DNA of 33,671 bases, taken from Mesotaenium endlicherianum (lineage: Eukaryota > Streptophyta > Zygnematophyceae > Zygnematales > Mesotaeniaceae). The notes under the pieces are model-generated. The model was not told the origin of the DNA and did not search any database. It saw nothing but the letters and a program-made list of their open reading frames with translations. Positions within the stretch are counted from its first letter, which is position 1. Each line of letters opens with the position of its first letter. The position numbers and the translations under genes were made by a program. This document shows positions 1 to 11,655 of this stretch, piece by piece. The DNA is taken from assembly GCA_009602735.1 (NCBI GenBank), contig WELA01012575.1, positions 8,052 through 41,722 on the forward strand, read 5' to 3'.

Positions 1-67
1 CCCCCCCCATATGGCTGATGCCCCTCTGAAAACAGAGACGTACAGCAAGCACGCCCCCTCAATGTAC

Positions 68-352
68 CTGAAAGGGTGAAACTCTCTGCAAATGAAGCTG
101 GGGGTCGATGGCTGTCGGGTGCTGCAGCAGGACCCAATGACGTGGTGGTGGCCGCCAAGGCAACACACGAGGTCCCTGCATCCATCTTGGGGTGCTGTGC
201 TCCACCCATCATCATGCTGCTGTTCTTGGTGGCCCAATTGCACCGCACTTGCCTGCTGCACAACCACTTGCCTGCACACACACACACATGTCAAAGGTTA
301 CATGAAATCTGCAACTCGACAACAAGTCTTCAATCATCCTTCTAAAAAAAAG

Positions 353-392
<40 letters not shown>

Positions 393-2205
393 CATTCATG
401 TCCACGATGGCGCCCTCCGCATCCTGCATGCCCCACCACCCGCACCAGCACCACGAGTGGTCGTATAAGTGGGTTTGGAGCTTCAAGAGGCCAGGCTTCG
501 CCAAAGGAGAGGCGTAGGAAGGTGCTGAAGGAGGATGAGGAGGCCAAGTACCGCCTGGTTGCGGAAGGAGACGAAGCCAAATCCTCGAGAGCGACCGGTC
601 CGCTGATCCCACATCACACGCGCATCCCTGCACTCCCTCATCATGCATACATGCACGCCCAGGGTGAGCGCAAGCAGGAAGAGCGGCATGAGGCAAGTCA
701 GTGGGGAGCAGGACGGAGGCGGGAGAAGTACTGACGAGCAGCTGGGATAGACGCTGAAGGCGGCGTACAGCGTGGCGTCCGTCACTTCCGCGCTCAGGTC
801 GCCCACAAACACATTGTACTGCCCTGCCGCCCGCTTGCCCGCCCGCCGCCCAGCATGCAGCCGCGCATCATCAGCCTCCCTCCCGGTCGCCCCCCCTTGC
901 GCTCCCGCTCCCATCTGGTGCTACTGCCGCCCGTTGCATACCTGTGGTGTCCTCCCGCTGCCCGCTAGCGTACGCCCAGTTGACTTTGATGGGCTGTCCA
1001 AACCTGAAGGTGGTCCAGCAGCAGCAGCAGCAGCAGCAACACAAACACACCAACTCTTAGAAAGAGGGCAACAAGTCCAAGGTGAGGTGAGAAAGTAAGG
1101 ACAAAGCTGGCCGCTCTTGAGCTTGTTGCAGTGCAAAAGCTAATCTGCTTCCACTATCGTGTCTTCAGCAAGCGAGAGCGTACAGAGGCCTGCCATTGAG
1201 AGCCAGAAGAGCAGCTGCTGCCACCCTGTGATCAAAAAAGTCCACGAAGCCGTACGAGGACTGCACACACACATACGCACGCACGCCCCCCTCCTTGTAA
1301 TTCTCAGCACCACGACTCGCCCGCTTGCGCCCACACCTGGCCTGCTAGTCAGGAGACAGGTGCAGAGAAGCTTGTGGCAGAGCCAGTCCACGTGCCACAA
1401 GCGACGAAGCTCACCTTCTCTTTCCGGATGAGCTTGCAGCCCTCCAACGGCCCCACCGAGGAGAAGATCTCAGCCAGTTGAGAGTCTGTCACTTGGGCAG
1501 GAATGTTCCCCACATATCTGTCACAATGCACCAACTGACTAGTCACGTATGTCCTGTGGCACATGGTGGTCTAGGCTGCCTTCCACCCTGTTGCCAGTCA
1601 GCATGTGTCGATGGGCTAGAGGGACCATCACAGCGACCCTCCTGCCGAGTTGTAGTCACAAGAGCGCCCCCAGACGGCGGCCATCCATGGGCCCCACCGT
1701 TGCTCAAGCGCCCAAGTTGAGACACAGAATACATAAATTACAAGGCTGGATACAGTAACAGACAGCCCATGCTTGAGAGAAAACTCACACACTGCGGCAG
1801 GATGCTGCGTCAAATCCAGGAGGAAGGTTACCACTGGGGATGGGCTCCAGCTGCACACCGCAAAACCGCACACATGCTTCATTTGCATGAGAACGAAGCA
1901 ACGACCTAGCACCAAGACCTTTCAAGCTGGATTCACACTACTGCCGAAAAACAGCCACGAACAGCTTATACATCTGCCATTGCGATGAACAAATGAGACT
2001 TGTGAGAGAACGTGCGCCCCCCAGCTCAAGAAGAAGAAGTTCTAAAGAACAGGACACTCACCTGGGGCACGGTACATGCTTGGAGGAGAGCGGTGTTATA
2101 AAGATTGGGTTGCTGCATCATGACTGCTTGTTGGAGAAATGCAACCTGCTGCTGCTTTATCTCCTGTTGGATTGAAGCATCCTGTGGGTGCACTACTGCG
2201 AACAT
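68..2205 (-). CDS. UBP1: UBP1/TIA-1-like oligouridylate-binding RNA-binding protein, 3' part cut by window edge
   Basis: Exons read on the minus strand: 2205-2062, 1850-1789, 1517-1415, 1260-1184, 1003-942, 823-736, 627-552, 423-393 and 271-68. Every junction is GT-AG and the frame carries through, giving about 282 codons. A Gln-rich N-terminus ([14 protein letters not shown]) leads to [14 protein letters not shown]1 follows from about residue 69 (VYVGNI as RNP2, SSYGFVDF as RNP1, then [16 protein letters not shown]). RRM2 starts near residue 152 ([33 protein letters not shown]). Plant UBP1 proteins of this layout bind U-rich RNA in nucleus and stress granules and carry a third RRM, which would lie beyond base 1. 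The ATG at 2205 lies just after a CCCCAG, so an upstream 5' exon is possible. The donor at 67 is tentative, because the last exon also stays open to the window edge. Confidence 0.9.
354..389. repeat. (CA)n microsatellite in a UBP1 intron
   Basis: About 18 uninterrupted CA units lie immediately beyond the splice donor of the 423-393 exon (read as GT on the coding strand). A shorter CA run sits at 274-287, at the acceptor of the next exon. The repeat makes up much of this roughly 120-base intron and is likely length-polymorphic. Confidence 0.95.
1015..1038. repeat. CAG/CTG trinucleotide run in a UBP1 intron
   Basis: Seven or so CAG units on the plus strand, read as CTG on the gene's strand, lie a few bases upstream of the acceptor for the exon starting at 1003. 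They probably serve as part of the pyrimidine-containing acceptor region. Confidence 0.8.
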
Positions 2206-4685
2206 ACTGGGGATCAAAAGGAAGTGTCCATAAGCTCATTACCACTACGTGAAATATTTCTAAAAATCAAAATAAAGCATATGCTGACAAAAGGTTAAGT
2301 TGACATTCCAGGCAAGTTTCTCAACGTGGAAAGCGCTAGGTCACGCAAGAGCTCATGAGAGGTGATAAGTTTGGCTACACAATTGGTCTGTTCTCCAGAA
2401 ATGGCTAACAGCTACAGCAATCTACAGTTAAAACAGTCGGTACTGTTTCATCAATTCGTGTTGCGTAGTAATTACCGGCATCAATTCCGTTATATGTGCT
2501 CGGGCAGGCAGGGACGTTCTAAGACCCAAATACGCTCCCAAATAACTGTCGAGTTACCGTCGAGCACCAGGCATCCACCCGGCATTCCTGTCCATTTCTG
2601 TCCCCCTCTTTGCCTCTCTCAACCTTCTAGACGCCTGACGTCCGACGCTCTCAGTATCCCATTGTCGCCAATGTCGCCTTCACCCCAGGTGCCGGTTTAA
2701 CGACGGCCCTATTTTCGCCCCAACTCGTAGTTCAATACTCGAACAATATCGATATTTGCAAGGGAACCGACAGTTGTCGCGACTACTACTAGCTGCTCGA
2801 GGGTGCGGCACGCGTGGCGGAAGTCTCGGCAGCCCAAGGTACGGAAAGTCAACGTGAACTCACCAACCAATTGCTGACATGTGCAGGTCAACGTTGAAAG
2901 ATGTTAGTCAACACATATGAGAATGTGACTACTATTAGTCAAACCCGACTCTATAAGGTCATAGGATTGTGGAGTGCATTTTTAAGGTCATTTTTTTTTT
3001 TTTAAATTGTCGAATTTAGTTAAGTATTGAGAAAGTTGAGGATTTCTGAAGTTTAACCGGTTTAAAGGTTGGTCAACGATTGTCCTTAATTCGCGGTGAG
3101 CGCGATTGTCGGATTGAACGACGACGTCGAGCGATCTAGGCCGTTAGAGTGAATTCGAACCTTCACGTAATTTCGGCTGACGCGGAGTGCCGACTAAGTC
3201 GATCTACCTAGAAGTTTCGGATTAGCCTAGCGCGTCTAAGGTAGTATATTCTAGATATTTCAATGCATGCATGTGGACGTCAAATCGGCCCGACACGTCG
3301 GATGAGGCTGATCTGGTCTACTCACTAATTTTCTGGAAGGGTCGACTCGGCAAACACTAGCAGATACTATTTGAGAGCTCTCTCTATCCTTTTTCACAGG
3401 ATTTCCGTCTTCGGAACTCCTAGCTCTAACTTTTCCTATAATACAAAGCGTGGGATGAAACCAGAAGTCTTAGCGTCGGCAAAAGCGTGTCGCTTTGACT
3501 GCTTGGGGCCTTGGAACTCCTTTATCCTTATCCTTTGCGCCTTCTTTTCTCTCCCTCTTTCGCCTTCTTGATTCTCCAGCAAATGTGCAAGGGAATAGGA
3601 GGGCAGAGTGTGTGAGGCTCGTGCCTATCTAAGGCACCACGCAAGCACCTCTCTCTCGAGAGTGCCGAGACTTAGTCATCGGCTTGCATGCATGCAATCC
3701 TCAACGCCGTCGCTCGTGACACTTTTGAGTTATTCGACGTCACTTAGCATGCGCGCACGCCTCGTGACCGTGGCGCGCGACAACTTAACTTTCCAGCGTG
3801 TACGCTTATGTGGCCATCGAGCCCATGTCCCCTGAGGTGGCAACTCAGTCGTAGCAACTCCGCTGAAGAACTGCTGCTGAGCTGGCCTGCTTACTCAGCG
3901 GCCCTCGTCCATCGTTATACTAGCTGCTGGGTCAAGCTCTTTCTGACTCGGTGGTCGCTAAGCTAGCTGCTGGGTCAACTTCCTTGACTTGGCAGCTGCT
4001 GACATGGACCATTTGCGGTTCCTAGTGGGGTCAGCTCTGTAGCTGACTTGGCTGTCAAAACCCCACCCATCACTAAGTGTGACTTTAGACCTGTCTTGGT
4101 CACGTTTGCGCGTGTGAGGACTTGACCGTCATTGCTGACTTGTACACGTCAGCTGCTTTGGTCGGTGAGTCAGCGTTGACTTCCCGACCTGAGCAGCCGT
4201 GTACGCGTGCTGCGCCGTCCAACTAGTACCAGTCGCGACATCAGGCAATTGGAACACAATTTGTCAAAAGCTATGACTTGAGGGCTGGCCACCTGCTGTT
4301 CAACCGACCTCTTGCGAGTCGCGCCTGGGACTAAAGTGGTTTGCGATGGTGTGCGACGCCCGTAGACTCGAACACAACCGAACACATGCTCGCGCGACCC
4401 AACACAAATGGATCGAGAAAGTAACAAGATCTTCCTATGGCGATGATCGTGATACTTTAGCATGTGAGCCCAAGTATTTCCTACCGTTACCAACACCTCT
4501 TCATGATTTCATCCCTGGTATACACGGCATTTCTTGCAACCTGCTCGTCTGGGCACTCTAATTCTACAACACTACACATTACAACATCACGAAACGTTTT
4601 CCTATGTCATCCACTTCGCTGGAGGAGCAGTAGTGCATAATTGGCTTCCTCTGTAGCAACTTGCGGAAGATAATCTGCAGTGATC
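2206..4685. other. Divergent intergenic spacer between UBP1-like and SEC1-like genes
   Basis: No coding sequence can be supported here. The stretch presumably contains the promoters of both divergent genes. It is interrupted by the LTR relic described separately. From 3860 to 4180 there are short imperfect repeats built on AGCTGCTGGGTCAA (3924-3937 and 3965-3978, with looser variants). A 12-base T run lies near 2992. Bases 3359-3860 show nothing I can assign; they may be the rest of the old insertion, too diverged to align. Confidence 0.7.
2956..3358 (+). mobile_element. Degenerate LTR relic, related to the LTRs at 19299, 26278 and 32605
   Basis: The stretch aligns by eye with the first part of the intact LTRs in order. 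Shared blocks include AAGGTCATAGG at the start, GTCCTTAATTCGCGGTGAGC, CGTCGAGCGATCT, GGCTGACGCGGAGTGCCGAC, GCCTAGCGCGTCTAAG and CATGTGGACGTCAA. There are many substitutions and small gaps between blocks. The TG end has decayed (TATAAGG), and the second half with the TATA box and 3' end is missing or unrecognisable. No internal element sequence flanks it, so it looks like an old solo or truncated LTR. Confidence 0.85.
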
Positions 4686-7139
4686 ATGGCCTCACCAGAA
4701 ATACGAACGTTCCGACAGATCACAAAAGACAGTGAGTTGCTTGTAAAAAACGCGTTGAGAACGTCCAGGTACTTGTTATTGTTTCTAATTGTCCTTTTCG
4801 GACAGACGTAAACATGTGACCTTATGAGGTTATTTTCTTTTGGCAGGGTTACTGGGAGAAATGCTGAGGGACATACGGGGCCCGAATAGTTCGTCTGCAG
4901 ATTGGAAGGTCGGCATGTATATCCTTATTCCTGTGCAAATTTCTTATCGTATGATGGAAGATTGACCGATGAATGGCAAAAGCTTTGTTTCTTATAAATC
5001 CTTTGTGTTGCAGGTCCTCATCATGGATGATTTCACGCTGAAAGTTATGTCCGCATCTTGCAAAATGGCTGACGTTACAGAAGAAGGCATCTCATGTAAG
5101 CTGTTGTGAACCTCCGAGATGTGCATTTGTAAGGAGAGTCGCACAAGGGAATGGTCACGGTAATGGACACGGTAAGCAGGTCATGAGTGCAAAGGTGGCG
5201 GGTGGTATCGACCCTATCCAGGACGAATGTAATATATAATGTGTGTCACAAATCTGCGGCCAGGATGTTAGCAACCTGCATCTTTTTATCTCCATGGAGC
5301 CAGGGAGGCACTGAGGAGCAGTAAGTGTTGTGTGAGCTTTGGATGCTGTGTACGTCTTAGGAACCTCAATTCAGAAGAGCCAGCTGTAGGAATGTGCAAG
5401 CTTGGCAGCAATTATGTATGAGCTCCGGATGCAGTGGGAGTTGACTGAGTGGAGGAGGGGGGACAGTGGTTGAAGACTTGAATAAGAGGCGGCAGCCACT
5501 GCCGCAGCTGGAAGGTGTCTACTTCATACAGCCGACCCCAGCCAGGTGGGTATGTCGGACTTCCTCCTGCATCCACCTGTTACTCTCTTTATTTTTGCGG
5601 ATCATGTGAGTTTACTGATAGGAATTGTCAGTGTGGGCGTGCAGCGTGAAGCGCTTCGTAGAGGACATGCAGGGAAGGTCTCCATTGTACAAAAGGTGAG
5701 TGCTACAAGCCGCGTTTTCAACCAGACCTGCTGAAGAAGGAGAAGCAGCAGCAGACGGGTAGAGCATCTGATGCGCGTCATCTCATGTGTGCGCGTGGGG
5801 AGATGCAGGGCGTACGTGTTCTTCAGCTCGCCCGTGCGCAAAGAGCTACTGCAGCTGATAAAGGATGACGCAACGCTGCGGCCGCGCATCGCGGCGCTCA
5901 AGGAGGTGAACCTGGAGTACCTCACGGTGGACATGCAGGGCTTTGTCACAGAGCAAGGCAGCGCCCTGGGGCAGCTCTTCGGCGACGCCATCGACGACTC
6001 GTCCATGGACTATGAGAGGGCCATTGACAGCATTGCTTCTCGCCTGGCCACTGTCTTTGCCTCTCTCAAGGTCAGCCAGTCAGGCTATCAGTCAACTCAA
6101 AGACTTAGTCATAGATGCACTCTCAGGGTCATCACCAGGAGTGCTCTGAGGACTACTTTTAGCCAGGAGGAGGAGGAGGAGGAGGATAGGAGCTGCCTTG
6201 TGAGAAGCCGCCTGTAAATGTATGAGCAGGAGTTCCCAGCGGTGCGCTACCGAGCAGCAAGGAGCAGTGGCGCTGCCACGGCGCAAGGAGCTCGCGCACG
6301 CGACCTGGTATCCACCAAAGTGGCATCGGCTCTGTGGGACCGCATCATGAAGTATCGCCAGGGTCTGCCCAACTATCCCGCCCGCGACAGCTGCGACCTC
6401 CTGATTGTCGACCGCTCCGTCGATGTCGTGGGTCCCCTTCAAGCACACCCCATTCCCGCACCGCTTTACCCACCCACCCACACCATCCCGCCCCCCTCCC
6501 CGCCCCATTTTTCTGAAAGTATGTGCCAATGTGTATTGTGCCTGCAGGTGGCACCCATCATACACGATTGGAGTTACAGTGGCATGTGCTTTGACCTGCT
6601 GCCCATGGACGGGAACAAGTACCAGTACAACGTGAGCACGCACGCGGGCAAGCAGGAGGAGAAGACGGTGCTGCTGGATGAGCATGACCCCATCTGGCTG
6701 GATCTGCGCGACCTCTTCATTGCTGAGGTGGGCCTTTCTGCCACTTCCACCTTTTTCTTGAAGATTTGTACTCGCCTCCACCAGCATCAATCAGGTCATG
6801 GGGCATGCCACTACAGCTACACCTAGCTTGATTTTCTTGGGGGGGGAGGGGGGGGGGGGGTGCTGCTGTTGCTGCAGGCCTATGAACGAGTGCAGGCCGT
6901 GTCTGCAGAGCTGGCTGCCAAGAGTATGTCTGACAGGTGGGGGAGTGCGTGGAGACAGTTGTCATGGTGTGAGCTAAGAGTGCAATGAGCTGAGTGTGTC
7001 ATTGTGCATCATTGCCAGCCATTGGAAAATAGAATAAGTGGAAGTGCGGGGTTGGGCCAGGCCTGGGGAGCTGTCTGCCAAGGAGATGAGTCAGCTCATC
7101 AAGGTGCTTCTTTCTCGCCCTCACGTTTGTCTCTTGCAA

Positions 7140-7170
<31 letters not shown>

Positions 7171-8817
7171 CAACAACGGCTTTTCTTACGTGCCTGTCTG
7201 AATGCCCCGCAATGGTGTATGTCTTGCAGTCGCTGCCGCAGTACCGGGAGCAGAAGGACAAGGTGGAGCTCCACATCAACGTGAGTGGCCGTTTTGCTGC
7301 TCTGATAGCTTTGCGGTCTTGGTGGGATAGCCGGAATGAGTTGTTCTGGGAGGGCTTTTCTTGTTTGTGATGACTGTGTGGTGCAGATAGCGACATCGTT
7401 GAATCAGAAGCTGAATGCGGAAGGACTGAGCGACATTGGAAAGCTGGAGCAGGGCTTTGTGTTCGATGACGCCAAGACCCTGTACAAGGACCTGGCCAAC
7501 CTGCTGTCGTCCATGCACGACATGAGCAGCGAAAACAAGCTGCGCCTGCTGCTTGTCTACGCGGCCACCCACCCTGATAAATTTGACGCCCCCAAGAGGC
7601 TGTACTGGCAGAAGGTACTTCCTCTCATTTTGCTTACGTGGCGGTGAGTGGGAATGGAAGAAAAAGAGGGGCGATTGTTAGGTTCTGTGACTGACCAACA
7701 CGTGCACTGTATGCTGGCAGCTGGCACAGCTGACAATTGCTGACATGGGCGCCATTACCAACCTGGAGCTTCTAGGTGTGCCGATTGGTAAGAAGGGCTC
7801 AGAAGCGGTGGCAGCAGCACCAGCAGCAGCAGAAAAAAAGAGCTTTTTATCTTCATTCTCCTCTGTACGCAAGGTACAGAATTTGTGTTTCTTCTTGCTA
7901 TAGATCACACTCATGTGTACATTGATGCTTCCGTCCTTTATTGAGTTCAGGACACTGACTGGGTGAATGGGGTGAGTGTGGTGAGTGTGCAGGAGAAGCA
8001 GGCAGGTGTGAGAAAGGACAGGCATGCCGTGGAGGGGGCATGGGAGCTGTCTCGCTTCTACCCCCTGCTGCAGGATGTGGTGGAGGACATGGCCACAGGG
8101 GTGTTGTCTCGGGATCTGTATCCTTACATTGAGGAGCCCTCTGACGACAATGTGCTGAGAGGTGGGGGAAGGGCAGCAACATCGGTAAGAGGGGGCAGTG
8201 CATCATCGTCATCGGCATCGGGCTCTACCTGGGCCTCACGCTCCTCAAAGCCAGCTGACTCTGTTGGGTACGTACACATGCAGTCAGTAGCTCCTTTTGC
8301 TTCTTCCCCTGCTTTGAAGGGATTGGCATCTAATTCCTGCTTTCTGGCTGGGATGGAGCCGGGTGGCGGCATTTCAGAGATGGGCATCGGAGGACACTCT
8401 CGGCCAGCAATGTGAACATCAGAGGAAGGCGTTTGTTTGTATTTGTTGTCGGTGGCATGACGCGCTCAGAGGTATGGCCCCACCTCACCTGCTGAACTCT
8501 TTTGTTTGTGGCACTCTAGCTGCTTTGCTCTACATTTGGGTTTTGAGCAGCAAATGAATCGCGTCTGATGGCTGGTTGCAGATTCGGGCAGTTCATGCGC
8601 TAACAGCGCAGCTCAATAGAGAAGTCGTCATCGGCTCCACGTCTGTTGACTCGCCGAATGTCTTCCTTGAGGTCAGATACCGCTTCTATTAGCTGCTCTC
8701 CCATTTATTACAAATTTGCTGGTCCTTAATATTAAATTGGTGAGTAAATACTGAAGTATCAGTGCTATTTTGTTTGTGCAGAAGCTGAAGAACTTGAGCT
8801 ATAGGCATGATTCTTGA
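4686..8817 (+). CDS. SEC1: Sec1/Munc18 (SM) family protein, KEULE/SEC1-type syntaxin regulator
   Basis: Seventeen exons join in frame to 662 aa, close to plant KEULE: 4686-4731, 4847-4908, 5014-5095, 5467-5545, 5645-5695, 5809-6070, 6230-6427, 6548-6727, 6878-6936, 7061-7103, 7230-7280, 7387-7614, 7721-7873, 7993-8267, 8378-8471, 8582-8671 and 8782-8817. Family landmarks are collinear: FRQITKD and VLIMDDFTLKVMSASCKMAD near the start, GVYFIQPT, SPLYKR, YVFFSSPVRKEL, EFPAVRYRAA from residue 195, HDPIWLDLRDLFIAE, SRFYPLLQDVVEDM, FVFVVGGMTRSE near 610-621, and REVVIGSTSVDSP. SM proteins clasp syntaxin-type SNAREs in the cytoplasm and promote vesicle fusion; in plants KEULE acts in cell-plate formation. 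An Ala-rich stretch and a Ser-rich loop (about residues 515 and 575) are variable in the family. The start is the first ATG giving the conserved FRQI motif. Confidence 0.95.
6839..6860 (+). repeat. G run with quadruplex potential upstream of a SEC1 acceptor
   Basis: Twenty-one G with a single A interruption on the coding strand end 17 bases before the acceptor of the exon at 6878. Such a run can form a G-quadruplex in the pre-mRNA or DNA. It is also a known kind of sequencing trouble spot, so its exact length is uncertain. Confidence 0.85.
7145..7171 (+). repeat. (CTG)9 repeat in a SEC1 intron
   Basis: Nine CTG units lie in the intron between the exons ending at 7103 and starting at 7230. 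Their position is clearly intronic in the exon model, so they do not encode a Leu or Ala tract. Confidence 0.9.
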
Positions 8818-10039
8818 TTGTCCTTCATGTATCTGTGAGGACTTCATCAGCCTGTAGATATCTACATATATATTGAAATCACTCGTGACGGGTGCATCAT
8901 GGTGAGATGACGCTTCATTGCTTTAGTGCGCCGTTTGACTTGAGCCCATTTGACCTACCTAGCATATAGCTTACCATCCTCTTTTCCTAGTGACCCTGAA
9001 AGTTTGCCATTAGTTTCGCACTCAAGCATCTCAACCTTGTCAAAGCAGTGGATATATAAGATATTGGGTTTCACTAAAATTATGCTATGTTTTTAGGACG
9101 GAGGTTTCATGAAAACACACTGGGGTTCTCAGTGGTTTTTTATAAATATATTGATTGCCCTATCTTTAGTATGTGTTTAAGGCGCGGCATGTATGATTAG
9201 ATATCCTTCATCCACGAGATTGGCATCATATTTTTGGTCATAAAGCACACTGTTTCTTTTGTAGAGGATGCTATAGCTGTGCCAAAGATGATGTTTTCGA
9301 TCATTTTGCATCATACTTCTCAAGTTGTACATATGTGCCATGGGCTCAAGGGTGGTGGCAAACAGAATACTGATAAGGCTTCTTGTGTAGAAGAGCGTGA
9401 TTTGTTGGCAGGAAGAGTTCAATGAGAACTGGGAGATTATTGGTAGTAGAAGTGAAACAAGGACTGAACATAGCTTGGTAGATCCCTACTAAGCACTGAA
9501 GGTGGAAACTGCACATCGAGACCTAAAACTTGTCAAGGGGGATAATTAGCCAATCCTAGTAGCCTTGCCGTGCAGGTTACTTTAGTTGCATCTCACAAAG
9601 ATAACGGGCTTGAAAATGGAGATCACTGCATCTTGCTACCGGTAATCCAATGGATACGGCTGAAACACTGCTGAGGAAGTAACTATGCAATGGTCGCGTA
9701 GATTTGCTTCGACATCCAGAGCCAGAAGTCCCCATTTCACCATCCACGCTAACCACTTGAGAACATCAGTGAAACACCACTCACCATTTACCCACCTATT
9801 CGCTTTTGATCACAAAACATTCTCTAATGAAAGCCTCCAGTTAGGCTTCAGAAGAACTACTTCACTAGCCTGCGACTGTTCTCCAACGAGCTCAATCTGC
9901 TCTACCAAGGTGAAGGAGTGAGCAGCAGTGTTTACCCATCACAACCATGAGCCTGCGAGATACGACGAACGGCTTGCACTAAAGATCATGAGGTGAAGCA
10001 AAGGGACCTTCCAAAGCCTCTGCCTCACCAGAAGAACAC
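8818..10039. other. Convergent intergenic spacer, 3' regions of two genes
   Basis: The stop of the SEC1 gene (8817) faces the stop of the minus-strand membrane-protein gene (10040). The spacer is more AT-rich than the exons. I see no conserved coding motif, tRNA-like sequence or repeat. Open frames here are short and of random-looking composition. It should contain both 3' UTRs, but I could not place polyadenylation sites with confidence. Confidence 0.6.
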
Positions 10040-11655
10040 TCAGCCCAGGTCCTCAAACTTCTCGGGAAGAGTATCTGTTTCTAAGTAACGTGACTCTGAT
10101 GTTGTAGCCCAGTCAATAGCGTCAGCCAATTCTCCAGGTGGAGACTCACTCACAGATATAGAATATTCAAGGTCCCAATCCTGAGTGGTGCGGGCAACCT
10201 TGTTTGACCATGGCCGCTCAACAATTTTGTTGCGGTAGAGCATGTGTCCATCTGCATCAGGTGGCGACGGGAGGCACAACTCCTCCTCCCATTGCTGCTG
10301 CTCTCTTCCTCTCTGCATTCCGCGCACCCTCCAGCAACCGCAGTCACCAGCATGCTCTGCCCATCCTGCTATGCAGGTGCTGACATAGTCCCGAGCAGCA
10401 CTCCCTCACACGCACACAAGGCAGGGACACCAGACACAACAGGCTACTTACAGTGGCTGCCACCATCATCATCTTGGCCTCTGTCAGCATCCGGGTGCTT
10501 ATGTCCTCAAAGACACGGCGGTCAAACACAGGATGTCTAGCCAACCACTCATCACGAGCTGGCACGTACACATCAGGCAGAACTCTGGGGGGGTGGTGAG
10601 GAGGCAGCAATGGCAGAAGCAGAAGAAGCTCCACGGCCTCACCCCTCCTCACCAGCCCTCGTTGCTTCACCCCCACTTCTGCCACCACTACCTGCACATG
10701 CCTTGGCATGCACGTTAGTCACATGTTTGTCACGCCCAGTCAAGAAAAGGCCGGCAGTGGGTGGGGGAAGGTGCGAGGGTCCCACTTGGACAGTGCTTGT
10801 GGTGCTGCCTGTGACGTTGAAGTCGCCGTCTGCCACCAGCAATAGCTGCAGGCTGCCGCCAGGGAGGTTGCACACATCCACCACGCGCGCCCTCCACAGC
10901 GCTTCTCACGCACAACAGACACAGAGGTCCGTCTCATGCTCGCTTGTTCCACTCATGGGACTGCTGCGAAGCAGAATAGTTACACGCTAACTCACGCGTG
11001 CATACAGGGTCCACATAGTGAGTTTGCCGTCTAAGCGGGACCGTGCGCGACGACTCTGATGGGGGCACCTACCAGCGCAACGGTGCTGGATGCGGAGTGC
11101 TGTGTTGGAGCAACCTCCAGCCCAGAGTGGCACCCATGCCCAATATAAGGCTGCCACCACAGACAGCAGGGTGTTCACGTTGTACAGCACAAGCGCTCCA
11201 GCCATGGACACCACGGATCTGCGCAGCCATGTGCTGGGTCCACCCAACTGCTGCACCATCTGGTCACCTGTGCCTGACCATGGCAGCAGCGCACCCAACG
11301 CTCTTTGTGACACCGGGTGCACATCTCTCTGGGTCCCAAAAGGGTCCTGGCTGGGAGCGGGTGTGTCAGCATTGTGGTGCTTATGGGAACATGCTGCAAC
11401 ATTAAGGGTCAAATGGTTTCCACTTGTCACCAGATTAGCATTTCTATCCAAACTTTCTAACCCCCAACGCCTCTCAGTAATTTGAGGTGAACGCCATGAT
11501 AAATGATGACGATTCAAAGAGCCACCAGCAAGCAATGAGAATTGGCTTAAACAGCCCCTATAAACTCTAATTAAGTGTGTTTGCTTGATGATGCTTGTCG
11601 GGCAAGACAACCAGGAGTTTGTCTTGTCAAACACTGCAGGTCTTGCTGGCTGCAT
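10040..11655 (-). CDS. Uncharacterised membrane protein, probably organelle-targeted
   Basis: Four minus-strand exons (11655-11073, 10901-10786, 10691-10452, 10312-10040) join in frame through three GT-AG introns to give 403 aa. Residues 1-145 are a non-conserved-looking, Ser/Arg/His-containing extension that could hold a transit peptide. Residues 148-179 are strongly hydrophobic (one or two membrane passes). NTALRIQ, LWRARVVDV (from 196), VYVPARDEW (from about 274) and VFEDISTRM follow, then an acidic tail ending KFEDLG. The pattern of membrane segment, then LWRARV, then a VYxP...W...F block reminds me of plant plastid membrane proteins of unknown role, but I cannot name the family securely. 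The start is the first ATG of the open frame; a shorter start is possible. The gene diverges from the alanine aminotransferase gene. Confidence 0.75.

Noticed and set aside
6092..6790. 232-codon minus-strand open frame opposite SEC1
   Set aside because: It lies antisense to conserved SEC1 exons and contains Leu/His-rich low-complexity sequence; it is a shadow of GC-rich coding DNA.
7788..7873. Strong-looking donor GGTAAGAAG at 7787/7788 in SEC1
   Set aside because: Using it leaves a phase that the next acceptors do not satisfy without a stop. Reading through to the donor at 7874 keeps the frame and adds a family-like variable segment.
8363..8557. Open frames around the SEC1 exon at 8378-8471
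   Set aside because: They are read in other frames. The exon frame giving FVFVVGGMTRSE is the conserved one.
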